A stretch of DNA of 64,000 nt from Methylophaga thalassica (lineage in GTDB: Bacteria > Pseudomonadota > Gammaproteobacteria > Nitrosococcales > Methylophagaceae): NCBI RefSeq assembly GCF_030159795.1, contig NZ_BSND01000005.1, positions 62,001 through 126,000 on the forward strand. The letters run 5' to 3'. The notes beneath the pieces were generated by a model. That model worked only from the letters and a program-made list of their open reading frames with translations. It had not been told where the DNA came from and did not search any database. Shown here piece by piece: positions 32,877 to 44,279 of this stretch (position 1 is the first letter of the stretch; the number at the start of each line of letters is the position of its first letter). The position numbers and the translations under genes were made by a program.

Positions 32877-34393
32877 CAAAAACTTTAGGTTCTTTTCCAG
32901 GTGGCTTGAAATTACCCGGTCACAAAAAGCGTTCAACGCAAACACCTATCCGTAAAACGCCTTTAGCTAAAAGGCTGACCTTACCGCTGCAACAGCATAT
33001 TGGTAGTGCCGCCATTCCTATTGTCGAAGTGGGTGACAAGGTGCTTAAAGGTCAGCAAATTGCTCGCGCCGATGGTCATGTTTCGGTCTGTTTACATGCG
33101 CCAAGTTCCGGCACCATTATCGCTATTGAAGATCAGCCTATTCCGCATCCATCAGGTCTGACAGCACCCTGCATCACCATCGAAACAGATGGGGAAGATT
33201 GCTGGGTAGAACGTCATCCGGTAAAAGACTACCGCTCACTTTCTGCCCATGAGATTCGTCAAATTGTACGCGATGCTGGCATTGTGGGACTTGGCGGCGC
33301 GGGCTTCCCTAGCTTTATCAAGCTCAACCCCGGCGTGCACCATACCGTCGAAACACTTCTACTGAATGGGGCAGAATGTGAGCCTTATATCAGCTGCGAT
33401 GACATGCTGATGCGTGAACGGGCTGACGGCATTATAGATGGCGTCGAAATCATGCAATATGCCCTTCGGGCTCGCGAAGTCATCCTGGCGATAGAAGATA
33501 ATAAACCGCAAGCCATTTCAGCGATGGAGCTGGCTTTAGCATCTCGACCACATTTGCAAAATACCCGGCTCGTTGTCGTTCCAACACGTTATCCAACCGG
33601 CGGTGAAAAGCAGCTTATTCAAGTGGTAACGGGTAAAGAAGTCCCCAGCAATGGTTTGCCTATCGATTTAGGTATTGTTAGCCACAATATGGGGACGGCT
33701 TATGCGGTGGGTCGTGCTATTCACCACGGTGAACCTTTAATTTCAAGAATCGTGACGGTCACCGGTAAAGATGTGACTCATGCAGGTAACTTTGAAACCC
33801 TATTCGGTACCCCTATCTCAGAAGTTTTAGCTTACGCCGAAACGAAACGGGAACCGGATGAAGCCTTTATTCTTGGTGGTCCGATGATGGGCTTTAGCTT
33901 GTCAGGTGATAACCTGCCAGTGACAAAAACAGCAAACTGTATTCTTGCTGGTGTAGATGATGCTGCTCCGGCACAAGAACCCTTGCCATGCATTCGTTGT
34001 GGAGATTGTGCAAGTGCTTGTCCTGCCAGCTTACTGCCTCAGCAACTCTATTGGCATTCACGCGCAAAAGATTTTGACCAGACCCGCGATTACAATTTAT
34101 TCGATTGTATTGAGTGTGGCTGCTGTGATTATGTCTGCCCAAGTAAAATTCCGCTTGTTTCTTATTTCCGCTTTGCCAAAACTGAGATTATGAATCAGGA
34201 GCGTGAGCGTAAAAAATCAGATCTTGCCCGAGATCGTTTTGAAACTCGTCAGGCACGGTTAGAACGTGAACAACGCGAGAAAGAAGAACGTCAACGTCAG
34301 CGTAAAGCCGCTCTAGCAGCCTCAAAAGCCAAAAAAGAACAACAAGAAAAGACTGCAGAAACAGCTGACGCGGATAATAAGGAGACAGAGTAA
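32873..34393 (+). CDS. rnfC: Electron transport complex subunit RnfC
   Basis: 506 aa. The NADH/FMN-binding part has [13 protein letters not shown] (glycine-rich loop) and [11 protein letters not shown]. Two [4Fe-4S] motifs follow, [17 protein letters not shown] and [17 protein letters not shown]. The last ~65 residues are a highly charged Arg/Glu/Lys/Gln-rich helix (repeats like [14 protein letters not shown]), typical of gammaproteobacterial RnfC. This subunit oxidises or reduces NAD(H). Confidence 0.98.
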   Translation: MTKTLGSFPGGLKLPGHKKRSTQTPIRKTPLAKRLTLPLQQHIGSAAIPIVEVGDKVLKGQQIARADGHVSVCLHAPSSGTIIAIEDQPIPHPSGLTAPCITIETDGEDCWVERHPVKDYRSLSAHEIRQIVRDAGIVGLGGAGFPSFIKLNPGVHHTVETLLLNGAECEPYISCDDMLMRERADGIIDGVEIMQYALRAREVILAIEDNKPQAISAMELALASRPHLQNTRLVVVPTRYPTGGEKQLIQVVTGKEVPSNGLPIDLGIVSHNMGTAYAVGRAIHHGEPLISRIVTVTGKDVTHAGNFETLFGTPISEVLAYAETKREPDEAFILGGPMMGFSLSGDNLPVTKTANCILAGVDDAAPAQEPLPCIRCGDCASACPASLLPQQLYWHSRAKDFDQTRDYNLFDCIECGCCDYVCPSKIPLVSYFRFAKTEIMNQERERKKSDLARDRFETRQARLEREQREKEERQRQRKAALAASKAKKEQQEKTAETADADNKETE

Positions 34394-34395
34394 AA

Positions 34396-35427
34396 ATGGC
34401 GATATTCCGAATGAGCCCGCCATTTTTGGCAGGCACTAACCGCGTCACCATGCAAATGCTGCAAGTCATCTTTGCGATGATTCCAGCGATAGCCGCTATG
34501 GTCTATTTCTTTGGCCCAGCGGTTTTAATCAATATCAGTCTGGCGCTGACGGTCGCTTTATTAGCGGAAGCGATTTTATTAAAGCTTCGCAAACGTCCTG
34601 TTAAACCGTTTATTACAGATGGTAGTGCTGCCGTTACCGCTATACTACTGGCCGTGGCTATTCCGCCACTGTCGCCATGGTGGCTAACCGTCACTGGCGT
34701 TTTATTTGCGATCGTGTTTGCCAAACACCTATATGGTGGCCTGGGATATAACCCGTTTAATCCGGCGATGATAGGTTATGTATTGTTACTGGTTTCCTTC
34801 CCCCTTGAAATGACAACCTGGTTACCTGTTAAATCACTGACAGATAACCCCCTTGACTTACATTCCGCCTTTCAATTGATTTTTTATGGTCAGACCAATG
34901 CCGGTTGGGTTGCTGATACCGTATCCGGTGCCACGCCACTAGATACCATGAAAACCCAGATAGGCCAATCGATTGCACCCGCTTATATTGTGAATCAGAA
35001 CCTGTTTGGCAGCTTAGGTGGACTTGGCTGGGAATGGATCAATATCTGGTTTGCCGTTGGTGGGCTCTATCTTCTATATCGTCGCGTTATCAGCTGGCAT
35101 GTGCCTGTTGCCATGATTGGTACGATGTTTGTGTTGAGCGGCGTTACCTATTTATTCGCCCCAGAAATAACGGGGTCACCCCTATTTCATTTGATGAGCG
35201 GTGGCACCATGATTGGCGCTTTCTTTATTGCCACTGATCCTGTCTCCGGTTCCACCACAGTGAAAGGTCGATTAGTATTCGGCGCTGGAGTTGGCGCGTT
35301 GACCTACATTATTCGTGTCTGGGGTGGTTATCCTGATGGTGTTGCTTTTGCTGTTTTATTAATGAATATGCTGGCACCCTTGATCGATTATTACACACAA
35401 CCCAAAGTCTACGGGGCCACGAAATAA
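34396..35427 (+). CDS. rnfD: Electron transport complex subunit RnfD
   Basis: 343 aa, about nine membrane helices. SGATPLDTMK contains the Thr that carries covalent FMN through a phosphoester bond, and GTMIGAFFIATDPVSGST matches the NqrB/RnfD family. It lies between rnfC (2-nt gap) and rnfG (1-nt overlap). It takes part in ion-coupled electron transfer across the membrane. Confidence 0.97.
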   Translation: MAIFRMSPPFLAGTNRVTMQMLQVIFAMIPAIAAMVYFFGPAVLINISLALTVALLAEAILLKLRKRPVKPFITDGSAAVTAILLAVAIPPLSPWWLTVTGVLFAIVFAKHLYGGLGYNPFNPAMIGYVLLLVSFPLEMTTWLPVKSLTDNPLDLHSAFQLIFYGQTNAGWVADTVSGATPLDTMKTQIGQSIAPAYIVNQNLFGSLGGLGWEWINIWFAVGGLYLLYRRVISWHVPVAMIGTMFVLSGVTYLFAPEITGSPLFHLMSGGTMIGAFFIATDPVSGSTTVKGRLVFGAGVGALTYIIRVWGGYPDGVAFAVLLMNMLAPLIDYYTQPKVYGATK

Positions 35428-36062
35428 TGGCTGATTTTAAAAAACATGTATTAAGAGTAGGCGCCGTTCTTGGTCTTTTTGCTATCGTAGCGACCACAAT
35501 GGTGGCTTTTACAGAGCAAAATACTCGCCAGCAAATCAAAGAAAATGAACGCCAGGCATTATTGGATGCGATAAACACCTTAATACCGCATGAGCAATAC
35601 GATAATGCTATTTTGCAAGACACTCTAGCACTGCCTAAAACCGAAGAGCTTGGTACGGAAGAAACCACGCAAGTGTATCGTGCCCGTAAACAGAGCCAAC
35701 CGGTGGCGGTTGTGCTGACCGTGGTTGCACCTAATGGTTACTCAGGTCGAATTAAAATGTTAGTGGGGATTTATAACGATGGTACTCTGGCTGGTGTCCG
35801 TGTTATTAATCACAAAGAAACACCGGGACTGGGTGATAAAATTGATGCCAGTCGTTCAAACTGGATTAAGCAGTTTGAAGGTTTGTCATTAGAAAACCCT
35901 TCATCAGCGAAATGGAAAGTCAAAAAAGATGGCGGGGCTTTTGATCAATTCACCGGGGCCACCATTACACCAAGGGCCGTAGTCAAAGCTGTTAAAGCCT
36001 CACTAGAATATTTTAAAAATCATCGTGAAGCATTATTTGCCCAAAATGAGGAAAAATCATGA
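35427..36062 (+). CDS. rnfG: Electron transport complex subunit RnfG
   Basis: 211 aa. One N-terminal membrane helix (about 11-30) and a periplasmic domain with [11 protein letters not shown], whose second Thr is the expected covalent FMN site. [10 protein letters not shown] is also typical of the NqrC/RnfG family. Overlaps rnfE by 4 nt. Confidence 0.97.
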   Translation: MADFKKHVLRVGAVLGLFAIVATTMVAFTEQNTRQQIKENERQALLDAINTLIPHEQYDNAILQDTLALPKTEELGTEETTQVYRARKQSQPVAVVLTVVAPNGYSGRIKMLVGIYNDGTLAGVRVINHKETPGLGDKIDASRSNWIKQFEGLSLENPSSAKWKVKKDGGAFDQFTGATITPRAVVKAVKASLEYFKNHREALFAQNEEKS

Positions 36063-36745
36063 ATCCTTATTACCAAATAGTTAAAGAAGGCTTGTGGAAG
36101 AATAATCCAGCGCTGGTACAGTTGCTGGGCTTATGTCCCCTTCTTGCCGTCACCAATACTGTCATCAACGGTTTAGGATTAGGCTTAGCGACGATATTAA
36201 CCTTGGTTGCCTCCAACGGTTTTATCTCTTTATTGAGAAATCAGATTCCTGATGAAGCGCGACTCCCCGTGTTTGTGATGATCATTGCCTCGATTGTGAC
36301 CATTATCGAATTATCAATGAATGCTTGGTTTCATGATCTGTACCTAATCCTGGGCATTTTTATTCCGTTAATCGTGACGAATTGTTCGATTATTGGTCGG
36401 GCTGAAGCCTTCGCTGCCAGAAACTCTGTGGGTCCCGCCCTGCTTGATGGATTAATGATGGGCTTAGGATTCACTGCAGTATTAGTTGTATTAGGTGGCA
36501 TGCGTGAACTTATCGGCCAGGGCACACTTTTCTCTCAGGCAGAGTTGATGTTTGGTGATGTAGCGAAAAATTTCAGTATTACGGTGATTGATGATTACCG
36601 CGGTTTTTTACTAGCCTTATTACCACCCGGTGCATTTATTGGTCTGGGATTAATCGTCGCATTAAAAAACGTGATTGATGCCAGACTCAGTAAACGACAA
36701 ACAGTCCAAGTAGAAGCTTCGGCTGAAGTGGCAACGAGTAGCTAA
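36059..36745 (+). CDS. rnfE: Electron transport complex subunit RnfE
   Basis: 228 aa, six membrane helices. [20 protein letters not shown] and [19 protein letters not shown] carry the paired Cys segments that match RnfA and form the shared cluster site. Ends 1 nt before nth, the usual neighbour. Confidence 0.98.
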   Translation: MNPYYQIVKEGLWKNNPALVQLLGLCPLLAVTNTVINGLGLGLATILTLVASNGFISLLRNQIPDEARLPVFVMIIASIVTIIELSMNAWFHDLYLILGIFIPLIVTNCSIIGRAEAFAARNSVGPALLDGLMMGLGFTAVLVVLGGMRELIGQGTLFSQAELMFGDVAKNFSITVIDDYRGFLLALLPPGAFIGLGLIVALKNVIDARLSKRQTVQVEASAEVATSS

Positions 36746-36746
36746 A

Positions 36747-37403
36747 ATGAATCAGGCTCAACGGCGTGATTTTTTTGCCACGCTAAAAGCACACAATCCG
36801 GCGCCCACCACTGAACTCAATTATTCTTCGCCTTTTGAGTTATTGATTGCGGTTATTTTGTCTGCTCAGGCCACCGATGTGGGTGTCAATAAGGCGACCG
36901 ACAAACTCTACCCCGTCGCCAATACCCCCGAAAAAATTCTGGCCCTCGGCTTAGACGGTTTAAAGCAGTACATAAAAACCATTGGTTTATTCAATAGCAA
37001 AGCCGAAAATGTCATTAAAACCTGCAAAATACTGATTGAGCAGCATAACAGCCAGGTACCGGAAAACAGAGAAGCACTTGAAGCGTTACCAGGGGTTGGC
37101 CGTAAAACAGCAAACGTCATTCTGAATACCGTTTTTAAACACCCGGTTATTGCCGTTGATACACATATCTTCCGACTCTCCAACAGAACAGGTCTGGCTA
37201 AAGGTAAAACCATTAAAGCCGTTGAAGATAAGCTGATGAAAGTCGTCCCCAAAGAATATCTGTTAGATGCGCATCACTGGCTGATTCTGCATGGTCGCTA
37301 TGTTTGCCTGGCACGTAAACCAAAATGTGACACATGTTGCGTTACTCAATACTGTGACTACTATCGCGATCAGCAACGTCGTCAGTCACGCTCAGTGTCA
37401 TGA
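36747..37403 (+). CDS. nth: Endonuclease III
   Basis: 218 aa. Helix-hairpin-helix LPGVGRKTANVIL with the catalytic Lys, then VDTHIFRLSNR with the catalytic Asp. The [4Fe-4S] loop C-x6-C-x2-C-x5-C is complete (CLARKPKCDTCCVTQYC). The enzyme removes oxidised pyrimidines and cuts abasic sites in base-excision repair. It is the usual last gene of the rnf operon and overlaps the DUF1841 gene by 4 nt. Confidence 0.98.
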   Translation: MNQAQRRDFFATLKAHNPAPTTELNYSSPFELLIAVILSAQATDVGVNKATDKLYPVANTPEKILALGLDGLKQYIKTIGLFNSKAENVIKTCKILIEQHNSQVPENREALEALPGVGRKTANVILNTVFKHPVIAVDTHIFRLSNRTGLAKGKTIKAVEDKLMKVVPKEYLLDAHHWLILHGRYVCLARKPKCDTCCVTQYCDYYRDQQRRQSRSVS

Positions 37404-37828
37404 TGTTTGGACAAAACAGACAAGAAATCAGACAAGTCTATTTTGATGTCTGGGCAAAAAGTCACTCAGGCCAGCCTTTATCTGAGCTTGAGAAACACAT
37501 CGCTCATATCATAGAACTTCACCCAGAATATCACCTCTTATTTAACCAGCCAGAAAACATCCATCAGGACTACTTTGTAGAAGCAGGTGATACCAATCCA
37601 TTTTTGCATATGGGATTACATCTGGCATTGCATGAACAAATCCAAACGGACAGACCCTCTGGTATTCGTGAAATTTATCGGCAATTACTGGCTATCAAAC
37701 AGGATCAACACCACTGTGACCATCTGATGATGGACTGCCTGGCTGAATCCATATGGCAAGCACAACAAGATGGTATTCCACCATCAGAAGAAACCTATCT
37801 AAACGCGCTTAAACAATTACTGTCATAA
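37400..37828 (+). CDS. DUF1841 family protein
   Basis: 142 aa, soluble. MFGQNRQEIRQVYFDVWAK, HPEYHLLF and NPFLHMGLHLALHEQIQTDRP are typical of this gammaproteobacterial family, which has no known role. The conserved His and Glu residues (HMGLHLALHEQ) suggest a metal site. It overlaps nth by 4 nt, so it is probably expressed with it and Rnf. Confidence 0.9.
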   Translation: MMFGQNRQEIRQVYFDVWAKSHSGQPLSELEKHIAHIIELHPEYHLLFNQPENIHQDYFVEAGDTNPFLHMGLHLALHEQIQTDRPSGIREIYRQLLAIKQDQHHCDHLMMDCLAESIWQAQQDGIPPSEETYLNALKQLLS

Positions 37829-37894
37829 CTTCAGATCAACTTAATTCACTCTATCAGCTCATTAATGTCTTAATGCAACACGGAGAATAGCGAT

Positions 37895-38896
37895 ATGAAA
37901 GCCTACGGATTTTTCCAAGCCAACAGACAAGCACAACTCATCGAACGCGAAACACCAACAGCAAAAGGCCGCGATCTGTTGATTAAAATTGATGCGATTG
38001 CTGTCAACCCGGTTGATACAAAAATAAAAGCCAGTCTGGGTGATGGGGTTGAGCAAGCCAGAATCATTGGCTGGGATGCGTGTGGCACCGTTATCGATAC
38101 AGGCAGTGAATGCGACTTGTTCAAAACCGGTGATAAAGTCTTCTACTCAGGTGATGTGACCCGTGACGGCTGTTATGCTTCTCACCAGTTAGTGGATGAA
38201 CGCATTGTTGGTAAAGCGCCCAAGAACTTAAGTGCAGAGCAAGCAGCAGCAATGCCACTCACCAGTATTACCGCGTGGGAGGCATTATTCTCAAGAATGC
38301 GAATTCGAGCCGACTTGGATAAAGGCAAAACAATCCTGATTGTTGGCGGTGCCGGTGGCGTGGGCTCAATTGCTATTCAACTTGCTAAACAGCTAGGCCA
38401 GCTGAATGTGGTTGCTACAGCTTCACGTCAGGAATCCATCGACTGGTGTTATGAACTGGGCGCAGATCATGTGATTAATCACCAGCAATTAAGCGAACAT
38501 TATTCAACATTAAATATTCCGGCTCCTGATTATATTTTATGTCTGGCTGACACCGATCCCTATTACGAGGAGTTAACTGACCTAATAGCACCTCAAGGTC
38601 TGATTTGTTTTGTTGTCACCAGCCAGCAGCCTCACAATATTGATAAATTAAAAAATAAAAGTGCAGGCATCGTATGGGAGTTTATGTTTGCCAGACCGAT
38701 GTACCACACAGCCGATATGATCGAGCAACACCGTCTCCTCAATAAAGTCTCAGAAATGCTTGATAATAAAATACTCAAATGTACTCACAAACAAACATTG
38801 GGGCCGATTTCTACCAGCAGTATTGAGCGGGCTCATCAGTTATTATTGACGGCTAGAACGATAGGGAAAATAAGCCTTTCTGCTATAGAGGACTAA
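37895..38896 (+). CDS. Zinc-type alcohol dehydrogenase-like protein (quinone oxidoreductase superfamily)
   Basis: 333 aa. The GroES-like N-terminal domain has IDAIAVNPVDTKI and GWDACGTVI. The NADP-binding Rossmann loop is VGGAGGVGSIAIQLAKQL, followed by ASRQESIDWCYELGADHVINH. It lacks the catalytic zinc ligands of true alcohol dehydrogenases, so an NADPH-dependent quinone or enone reductase is likely, despite the family name. It is a single gene. Confidence 0.88.
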   Translation: MKAYGFFQANRQAQLIERETPTAKGRDLLIKIDAIAVNPVDTKIKASLGDGVEQARIIGWDACGTVIDTGSECDLFKTGDKVFYSGDVTRDGCYASHQLVDERIVGKAPKNLSAEQAAAMPLTSITAWEALFSRMRIRADLDKGKTILIVGGAGGVGSIAIQLAKQLGQLNVVATASRQESIDWCYELGADHVINHQQLSEHYSTLNIPAPDYILCLADTDPYYEELTDLIAPQGLICFVVTSQQPHNIDKLKNKSAGIVWEFMFARPMYHTADMIEQHRLLNKVSEMLDNKILKCTHKQTLGPISTSSIERAHQLLLTARTIGKISLSAIED

Positions 38897-38978
38897 TCCT
38901 TTCTGCCGCTTTTCGTAGCGCAGCGTGTTCGTTAACCGTATAATCATCGCCATTATTTAAAATCAGCAGAGGTTAGTA

Positions 38979-39455
38979 ATGAATAAGAAATCTGGTCAAT
39001 TTTTTATCGGTAGTATCGTCACCATATTGGCACTTTACGGTTTAGTGTTAATCATCCTGAATAACTCCCTCGAATTAGGAAAAGACGCTACAGCCCCTGC
39101 CAGTATGGAAGAAGATGCTGTTGCTGAACGCATCAAACCTGTTGCTGAAGTTAACATCGGTGAACCGCCTGCAGTACAAGCCCCAGCTGCTGAAGAAGAA
39201 TCTGACACTGCCGGTGGACCCGGTCAACAAATCGTGACACAGGTTTGTGCTGCATGTCACGGTGCTGGATTAATGGGCTCGCCAAAAATCGGGAATGCTG
39301 CAGACTGGGCACCACGTATTGAAAAAGGTATGGATACTTTGCACAAACATGCTATTGAAGGTTTCAATATGATGCCGGCAAAAGGCGGTCGTGCTGACCT
39401 GAGTGACGAGGCTGTCATGGCAGCTGTTGATTATATGGTGTCACAATCAAAATAA
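38979..39455 (+). CDS. Membrane-anchored cytochrome c5 family protein
   Basis: 158 aa. An N-terminal membrane helix (about 9-29) anchors the protein; an Ala/Glu/Pro-rich linker follows. The haem motif CAACH is at 90-94, and a likely Met ligand is in FNMMPAKGG. It carries one electron in the periplasm, for example to an oxidase. Followed by a strong terminator. Confidence 0.92.
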   Translation: MNKKSGQFFIGSIVTILALYGLVLIILNNSLELGKDATAPASMEEDAVAERIKPVAEVNIGEPPAVQAPAAEEESDTAGGPGQQIVTQVCAACHGAGLMGSPKIGNAADWAPRIEKGMDTLHKHAIEGFNMMPAKGGRADLSDEAVMAAVDYMVSQSK

Positions 39456-39475
39456 CGTTTGGCCATTAATGAATA

Positions 39476-39512
39476 AAAAAGCACTGTCGAGCACTGCTCG
39501 ACAGTGCTTTTT
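39476..39512 (+). terminator. Strong Rho-independent terminator after cytochrome c5 gene
   Basis: An 11-bp perfect stem (GCACTGTCGAG with its complement), an A-run before and T-run after. Confidence 0.93.
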
Positions 39513-39560
39513 CATGTATAAATACAGTAAACGAGCATCCGTTAGATAACAGGAAAATCA

Positions 39561-42380
39561 ATGAATTTATTGACGTTCAACTTACCTTTAGTTGCTCTGA
39601 TACCTTTTCTAGGCGCACCGATTGCCGCATGGGCTGCTAGGTTCAGTCGTGTCGCCTCAGCTTGGGTCGCGGGTGCTGTTACCTTTTTGTCTCTGCTGAC
39701 ATTAATGCCAGCTGTGAATATTCCTTTTAATAATGAAACCTTAATTCAAAGCTGGTCATGGCTACCTACGCTCGGATTAGATTTTGCATTCCGTCTTGAT
39801 GGCCTCTCTTTACTGTTTAGCTTTTTGATCTTACTGATTGGCCTGCTAGTCATCTTGTATGCACGCTATTATTTATCGGCTCAGGACTCCATGGGCCGTT
39901 TTTTTGCCTATTTACTAATGTTTATGGGCTCAATGTTAGGCATTGTGCTGTCAGAAAATTTAATTCAGCTGGTCATTTTCTGGGAATTAACCTCGCTTAC
40001 TTCGTTTTTATTGATTAGCTACTGGCAATACAGCCAGGATGCACGTGATGGCGCCCGAATGGCGCTGACGATCACCGGTGCCGGTGGCTTGGCTATGCTG
40101 GCTGGTGTGTTAATGATTGGCAATATGGTTGGTAGTTTTAATCTGACCGATGTCTTAGCCTCAGGCGACTTGATTCGTCAAAATGAACATTACCTGACAG
40201 CCTTGGTTTTAATTCTGTTAGGGGTCTTTACCAAATCAGCACAGTTCCCATTTCATTTCTGGTTGCCACATGCTATGGCGGCCCCCACACCTGTATCAGC
40301 CTATTTACACTCAGCCACCATGGTCAAAGCCGGTATTTTTATTCTGGCAAGACTGTTTCCAGTACTGTCAGGCACTGAAGCGTGGGGTTGGCTGGTAGGT
40401 GGTGTCGGTATGATCACCATGGTACTAGGTGCTTACACGGCCCTTTTCAAACATGATCTAAAAGGCCTTTTAGCTTATTCAACCATAAGTCATCTGGGCT
40501 TGATTACCCTGTTATTTGGCTTTAGTACCAAACTGGCGGCTGTCGCCGCGATTTTCCATATTATCAATCACGCTACCTTTAAAGCGTCATTATTCATGGT
40601 GGCAGGTATTATTGATCATGAGTGTGGCACGCGTGATATGCGTAGAGTTAACGGCTTATTAAAATATATGCCGCACACTGCCATACTGGCGATGATTGCA
40701 GCCTCTGCCATGGCAGGTGTTCCACTGTTGAACGGCTTTCTCAGTAAAGAAATGTTTTTTCAACAGGCATTAACGGCTACGGACCACCATACATTAAGCT
40801 GGGCCATCCCCATTATTGTAACCTTTGGTGCTGTGTTCTCAGTCGCTTACTCACTGCGTTTTATTCACGACGTCTTCTTTAATGGTGAACCTCAGGGATT
40901 AACTAAAACACCGCATGAGCCCCCTCGCTTTATGAGAATACCTGTCGATATTCTGGTACTGCTTTGTCTTGGGGTAGGAATGATGCCCGTATTAATCGTC
41001 GCCCCTATTTTGACTGTGGCGGTGGCAGCTAGTCTGCAAGGGGTACCGCCGGACTACAGTCTGGCCATCTGGCATGGCTTTAATATTCCGCTATTGATGA
41101 GTTTTATTGCTTTGGTTTTCGGCGCGATTGTTTATTTCTACCGTGAAAAATTATTCCGTTGGCATGATACAAACCTACCTTGTCTGGATGCGAAAACACT
41201 ATTCAACCGGGTCACACATGGTTTATTAGTATCGAGCGGCAAAATAAGTCGTCTGTTTGATCGTGGTTCCTTACAAAATGCCATCAGCTGGGTATTGTTA
41301 TCCGGTGTCGCTGCGACCTTATATGGCTTTTTACAATTTGATAGTCCACTGTTTGGTGACAGAAACTTACTGGATGCTAACCTGCTCACCATGATCCAAG
41401 TTGGCATTCTGGTTGTGGCGAGCATTCTAACGGCTGTGATGCACCATAACCGACTGGTAGCACTCATTATTATCGGTGTTATTGGTTTGATCGTATCTTT
41501 GGGTTTTGTGAAATTCTCAGCACCTGATTTAGCCTTAACTCAGTTATCAGTCGAAGTTGTCACCATTGTGCTTCTTTTATTGGCTCTGTTTTTCCTGCCC
41601 CAGCATAGTCCTCAGGAAAGAAGTCATAAACGCCTGACCCGTGATTTGGTTTTGTCTGTTTCTGCCGGTGTCACGGTGATGTTATTGGCCATGGCGGTAA
41701 TGACGCGTGACTACAGCACCATTTCAGGCTTCTTCCTTGAGAACAGTAAACCGGGAGGCGGTGGTACGAATGTTGTCAATGTCATTCTGGTCGATTTCCG
41801 TGGCTTTGATACATTAGGTGAAATCGTGGTACTGGCGCTTGCTGGCCTGGGTATTTTTGCTTTACTGGAAAACCTGAAACTCCCAGCACCACTACGTGAT
41901 ATAGACGGTCGTGAATGGAGCCATGATCCCCATCCTCCCATCATGCAAACACTGACCCGATTGCTGTTCCCATTAATGTTAATGGTGGCGGTGTTTATTT
42001 TCCTGCGTGGTCATAACCTGCCAGGAGGTGGCTTTATCGCAGGCTTAATCGCTGCTGTGGCTTTGATTTCACAATACCTTGCTAACGGTATTGCCTGGAC
42101 CAATGCCAGAATTAAAGTGGATATGCATAAGGTGATTGCTGTCGGATTAACCGCTGCATTTGTCACGGGTTTGGCCGCTATGTTCTTGTCTTACCCATTC
42201 CTGACCACCACCTTCACATATTTGACGTGGCCGATTGTCGGTAAATTTGAAATCGCCAGCGCCATGATCTTTGATTTGGGGGTATTCCTCGTTGTGGTCG
42301 GCGCCACTGTCCTCATTCTGGTCGAACTGGGTAAGCTCAGTCATGCATCACACAGTTTAGCTCAACAGGAGAAAAAATAG
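39561..42380 (+). CDS. Mrp-type Na+/H+ antiporter fused subunits A and B
   Basis: 939 aa, many membrane helices. The N-terminal two thirds resemble complex I NuoL/MnhA ([44 protein letters not shown] split across the proton channel, [13 protein letters not shown]). From about residue 770 a MnhB domain is fused ([17 protein letters not shown], and the end [19 protein letters not shown]). The A/B fusion is typical of group 2 Mrp/Pha systems of proteobacteria. With C-G it exchanges Na+ (or K+) for H+ and supports salt and alkaline tolerance. Operon runs C, D, E, F, G without gaps. Confidence 0.95.
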   Translation: MNLLTFNLPLVALIPFLGAPIAAWAARFSRVASAWVAGAVTFLSLLTLMPAVNIPFNNETLIQSWSWLPTLGLDFAFRLDGLSLLFSFLILLIGLLVILYARYYLSAQDSMGRFFAYLLMFMGSMLGIVLSENLIQLVIFWELTSLTSFLLISYWQYSQDARDGARMALTITGAGGLAMLAGVLMIGNMVGSFNLTDVLASGDLIRQNEHYLTALVLILLGVFTKSAQFPFHFWLPHAMAAPTPVSAYLHSATMVKAGIFILARLFPVLSGTEAWGWLVGGVGMITMVLGAYTALFKHDLKGLLAYSTISHLGLITLLFGFSTKLAAVAAIFHIINHATFKASLFMVAGIIDHECGTRDMRRVNGLLKYMPHTAILAMIAASAMAGVPLLNGFLSKEMFFQQALTATDHHTLSWAIPIIVTFGAVFSVAYSLRFIHDVFFNGEPQGLTKTPHEPPRFMRIPVDILVLLCLGVGMMPVLIVAPILTVAVAASLQGVPPDYSLAIWHGFNIPLLMSFIALVFGAIVYFYREKLFRWHDTNLPCLDAKTLFNRVTHGLLVSSGKISRLFDRGSLQNAISWVLLSGVAATLYGFLQFDSPLFGDRNLLDANLLTMIQVGILVVASILTAVMHHNRLVALIIIGVIGLIVSLGFVKFSAPDLALTQLSVEVVTIVLLLLALFFLPQHSPQERSHKRLTRDLVLSVSAGVTVMLLAMAVMTRDYSTISGFFLENSKPGGGGTNVVNVILVDFRGFDTLGEIVVLALAGLGIFALLENLKLPAPLRDIDGREWSHDPHPPIMQTLTRLLFPLMLMVAVFIFLRGHNLPGGGFIAGLIAAVALISQYLANGIAWTNARIKVDMHKVIAVGLTAAFVTGLAAMFLSYPFLTTTFTYLTWPIVGKFEIASAMIFDLGVFLVVVGATVLILVELGKLSHASHSLAQQEKK

Positions 42381-42752
42381 ATGGAGTGGTTAGTCGCCAT
42401 CGCGATAGGTGTCATGACATCATGTGGTGTCTACCTTGTGCTTCGCGCCCGTACCTTTCCACTGGTACTCGGGTTAACACTGATTTCCTATGCCGTGAAT
42501 GTATTTTTATTTGTCATGGGCCGCTTACAGATTGGTGAAGCTGCCATTATTTCTGCTGAAACAACAAAATATACCGATCCACTTCCTCAGGCACTGGTAT
42601 TAACCGCGATTGTGATTGCCTTTGGTATGACGGCGTTTCTTATTGTTCTGGCTTTAAAAGCACGTAGCGAATTGGGTAATGACCATGTCGATGGCATGAG
42701 TTATGTGGCTGAGGAACAAGAGAAGAAAACAGCTGGAGGCCAATCAAAATGA
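42381..42752 (+). CDS. Mrp antiporter subunit C
   Basis: 123 aa, three membrane helices, homologous to NuoK/MnhC (LRARTFPLVLGLTLISYAVNVFLF, then DPLPQALVLTAIVIAFGMTAFLI). It starts directly after the AB stop and overlaps the D gene by 4 nt. Confidence 0.95.
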   Translation: MEWLVAIAIGVMTSCGVYLVLRARTFPLVLGLTLISYAVNVFLFVMGRLQIGEAAIISAETTKYTDPLPQALVLTAIVIAFGMTAFLIVLALKARSELGNDHVDGMSYVAEEQEKKTAGGQSK

Positions 42753-44278
42753 TGATGTCTCAGCTTCCTATCCTGCTCATTCTATTACCTTTATTAGGCG
42801 GCATATTGACCTTATTTGCCCGCCCTAAAGGAATAGCCTTACAACGCCTACTCAGTTTGTTTTTTACTGCTGCCCTGCTGTTACTCAGTATTTATACGGT
42901 CTCCATTGCAAATAATAGTGACTATTCTGTTTATTTACTGGGTAACTGGACAGCACCGTTTGGCATTGTGCTGGTACTGGATAAACTATCAGCTCTAATG
43001 GTATTGCTGACGTCTATTCTGGCCGTTGTGGCCCTCGCTTATGCCATCAGCCAGGATACCGACAAGAATGGGCAACACTTTCATGTCTTATATCAAATAC
43101 AACTGTTTGGATTAAACGGTGCTTTTCTGACAGGTGATTTATTTAATCTGTTTGTCTTCTTTGAAGTATTGTTATTAGCTTCTTATGGTTTATTGCTGCA
43201 CGGCGGCGGTCGCCTGCGTACCAAAGGTGGACTGCACTATGTGGTGATTAACCTGGTCGGTTCCAGCTTGTTTTTGTTTGCGGTTGGTACGTTATACGGC
43301 ATTTTGGGTACACTCAATATTGCCGATATGTCGACACATATCGCTCAATTAGATTCGATGGATCAGGGTATTGTCGCAGCAGCTGGCCTACTACTTCTGG
43401 TGGTATTTGGCATCAAGGCGGCCATATTTCCACTCTATTTATGGCTGCCCGGAGCCTACGCAAATACGTCAGCTGCGGTAGCCGCTTTATTTGCCATTAT
43501 GACCAAAGTGGGTCTATACGCCATTATTCGGGTTCACGGCACCTTATTTTCAGAGCAAGCAGGCGCTTTAGCTGGGCTGCATGCCGATGTGGTATTAACG
43601 CTTGGGCTGGTGACATTGGCTATGGCTGTTTTGGGTGTATATGCTGCACGTTCGTTAAAAGAACAAACCGCTTTTCTGATTCTCGCCTCGGTAGCCACTT
43701 TATTAATCGGTATCGGTATTAACACCACGGATGCTATGGCTGCCACTTTGTATTACCTGATTCATTCCACGCTGATTGGTGCTGGCTTATTCCTATTGGC
43801 AGACATCATAGCCAGAGCAAGAGGCTCGTATTCAGATAGATTGCGGGCGGGCGCCCCAATCAAACAGGCTATTTTCCTGGGTTCTATCTTTTTCATTACC
43901 ACGATTGCCATTGTCGGCATGCCACCGTTATCGGGTTTTATTGGCAAAGTCATGATTTTGGAAGCCGCGATGAGCAGTGCTTTCAGTACTTGGATTTATG
44001 CCGTTATTCTGGTGGGTAGTTTATTGATGATTATGGCAATGGCGCGATCCGGCTCGATCCTGTTTTATCAGGTAGACAGCTCTCTGGATGACGATGGTGA
44101 GAAGTTAAATCTTCGTGCCACGGCTATGGCATTAATTTTAGTGTTCGCCAGTCCTGTGTTAGTCATCGCTGCCGGGCCCATCTCTGAATTTACCCAAAGC
44201 GTGGCTTCACAACTCAGCAATCATCAAAGTTATATCAATGCGGTGATGAGCCAGCCAGCCTATCAGGGAGGAAAATAA
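42749..44278 (+). CDS. Mrp antiporter subunit D
   Basis: 509 aa, about 14 membrane helices, homologous to NuoM/N (FNLFVFFEVLLLASYGLLLHGG, KAAIFPLYLWLPGAYANTSAAVAALFA). Carries the conserved membrane Glu and Lys residues of the ion channel. GGAGG lies before ATGATGATG, inside the C gene. Confidence 0.95.
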   Translation: MMMSQLPILLILLPLLGGILTLFARPKGIALQRLLSLFFTAALLLLSIYTVSIANNSDYSVYLLGNWTAPFGIVLVLDKLSALMVLLTSILAVVALAYAISQDTDKNGQHFHVLYQIQLFGLNGAFLTGDLFNLFVFFEVLLLASYGLLLHGGGRLRTKGGLHYVVINLVGSSLFLFAVGTLYGILGTLNIADMSTHIAQLDSMDQGIVAAAGLLLLVVFGIKAAIFPLYLWLPGAYANTSAAVAALFAIMTKVGLYAIIRVHGTLFSEQAGALAGLHADVVLTLGLVTLAMAVLGVYAARSLKEQTAFLILASVATLLIGIGINTTDAMAATLYYLIHSTLIGAGLFLLADIIARARGSYSDRLRAGAPIKQAIFLGSIFFITTIAIVGMPPLSGFIGKVMILEAAMSSAFSTWIYAVILVGSLLMIMAMARSGSILFYQVDSSLDDDGEKLNLRATAMALILVFASPVLVIAAGPISEFTQSVASQLSNHQSYINAVMSQPAYQGGK

Positions 44279-44279
44279 G

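Noticed and set aside
37895-38896. True zinc alcohol dehydrogenase
   Set aside because: Catalytic and structural zinc ligands are missing; quinone oxidoreductase-like is the safer call.
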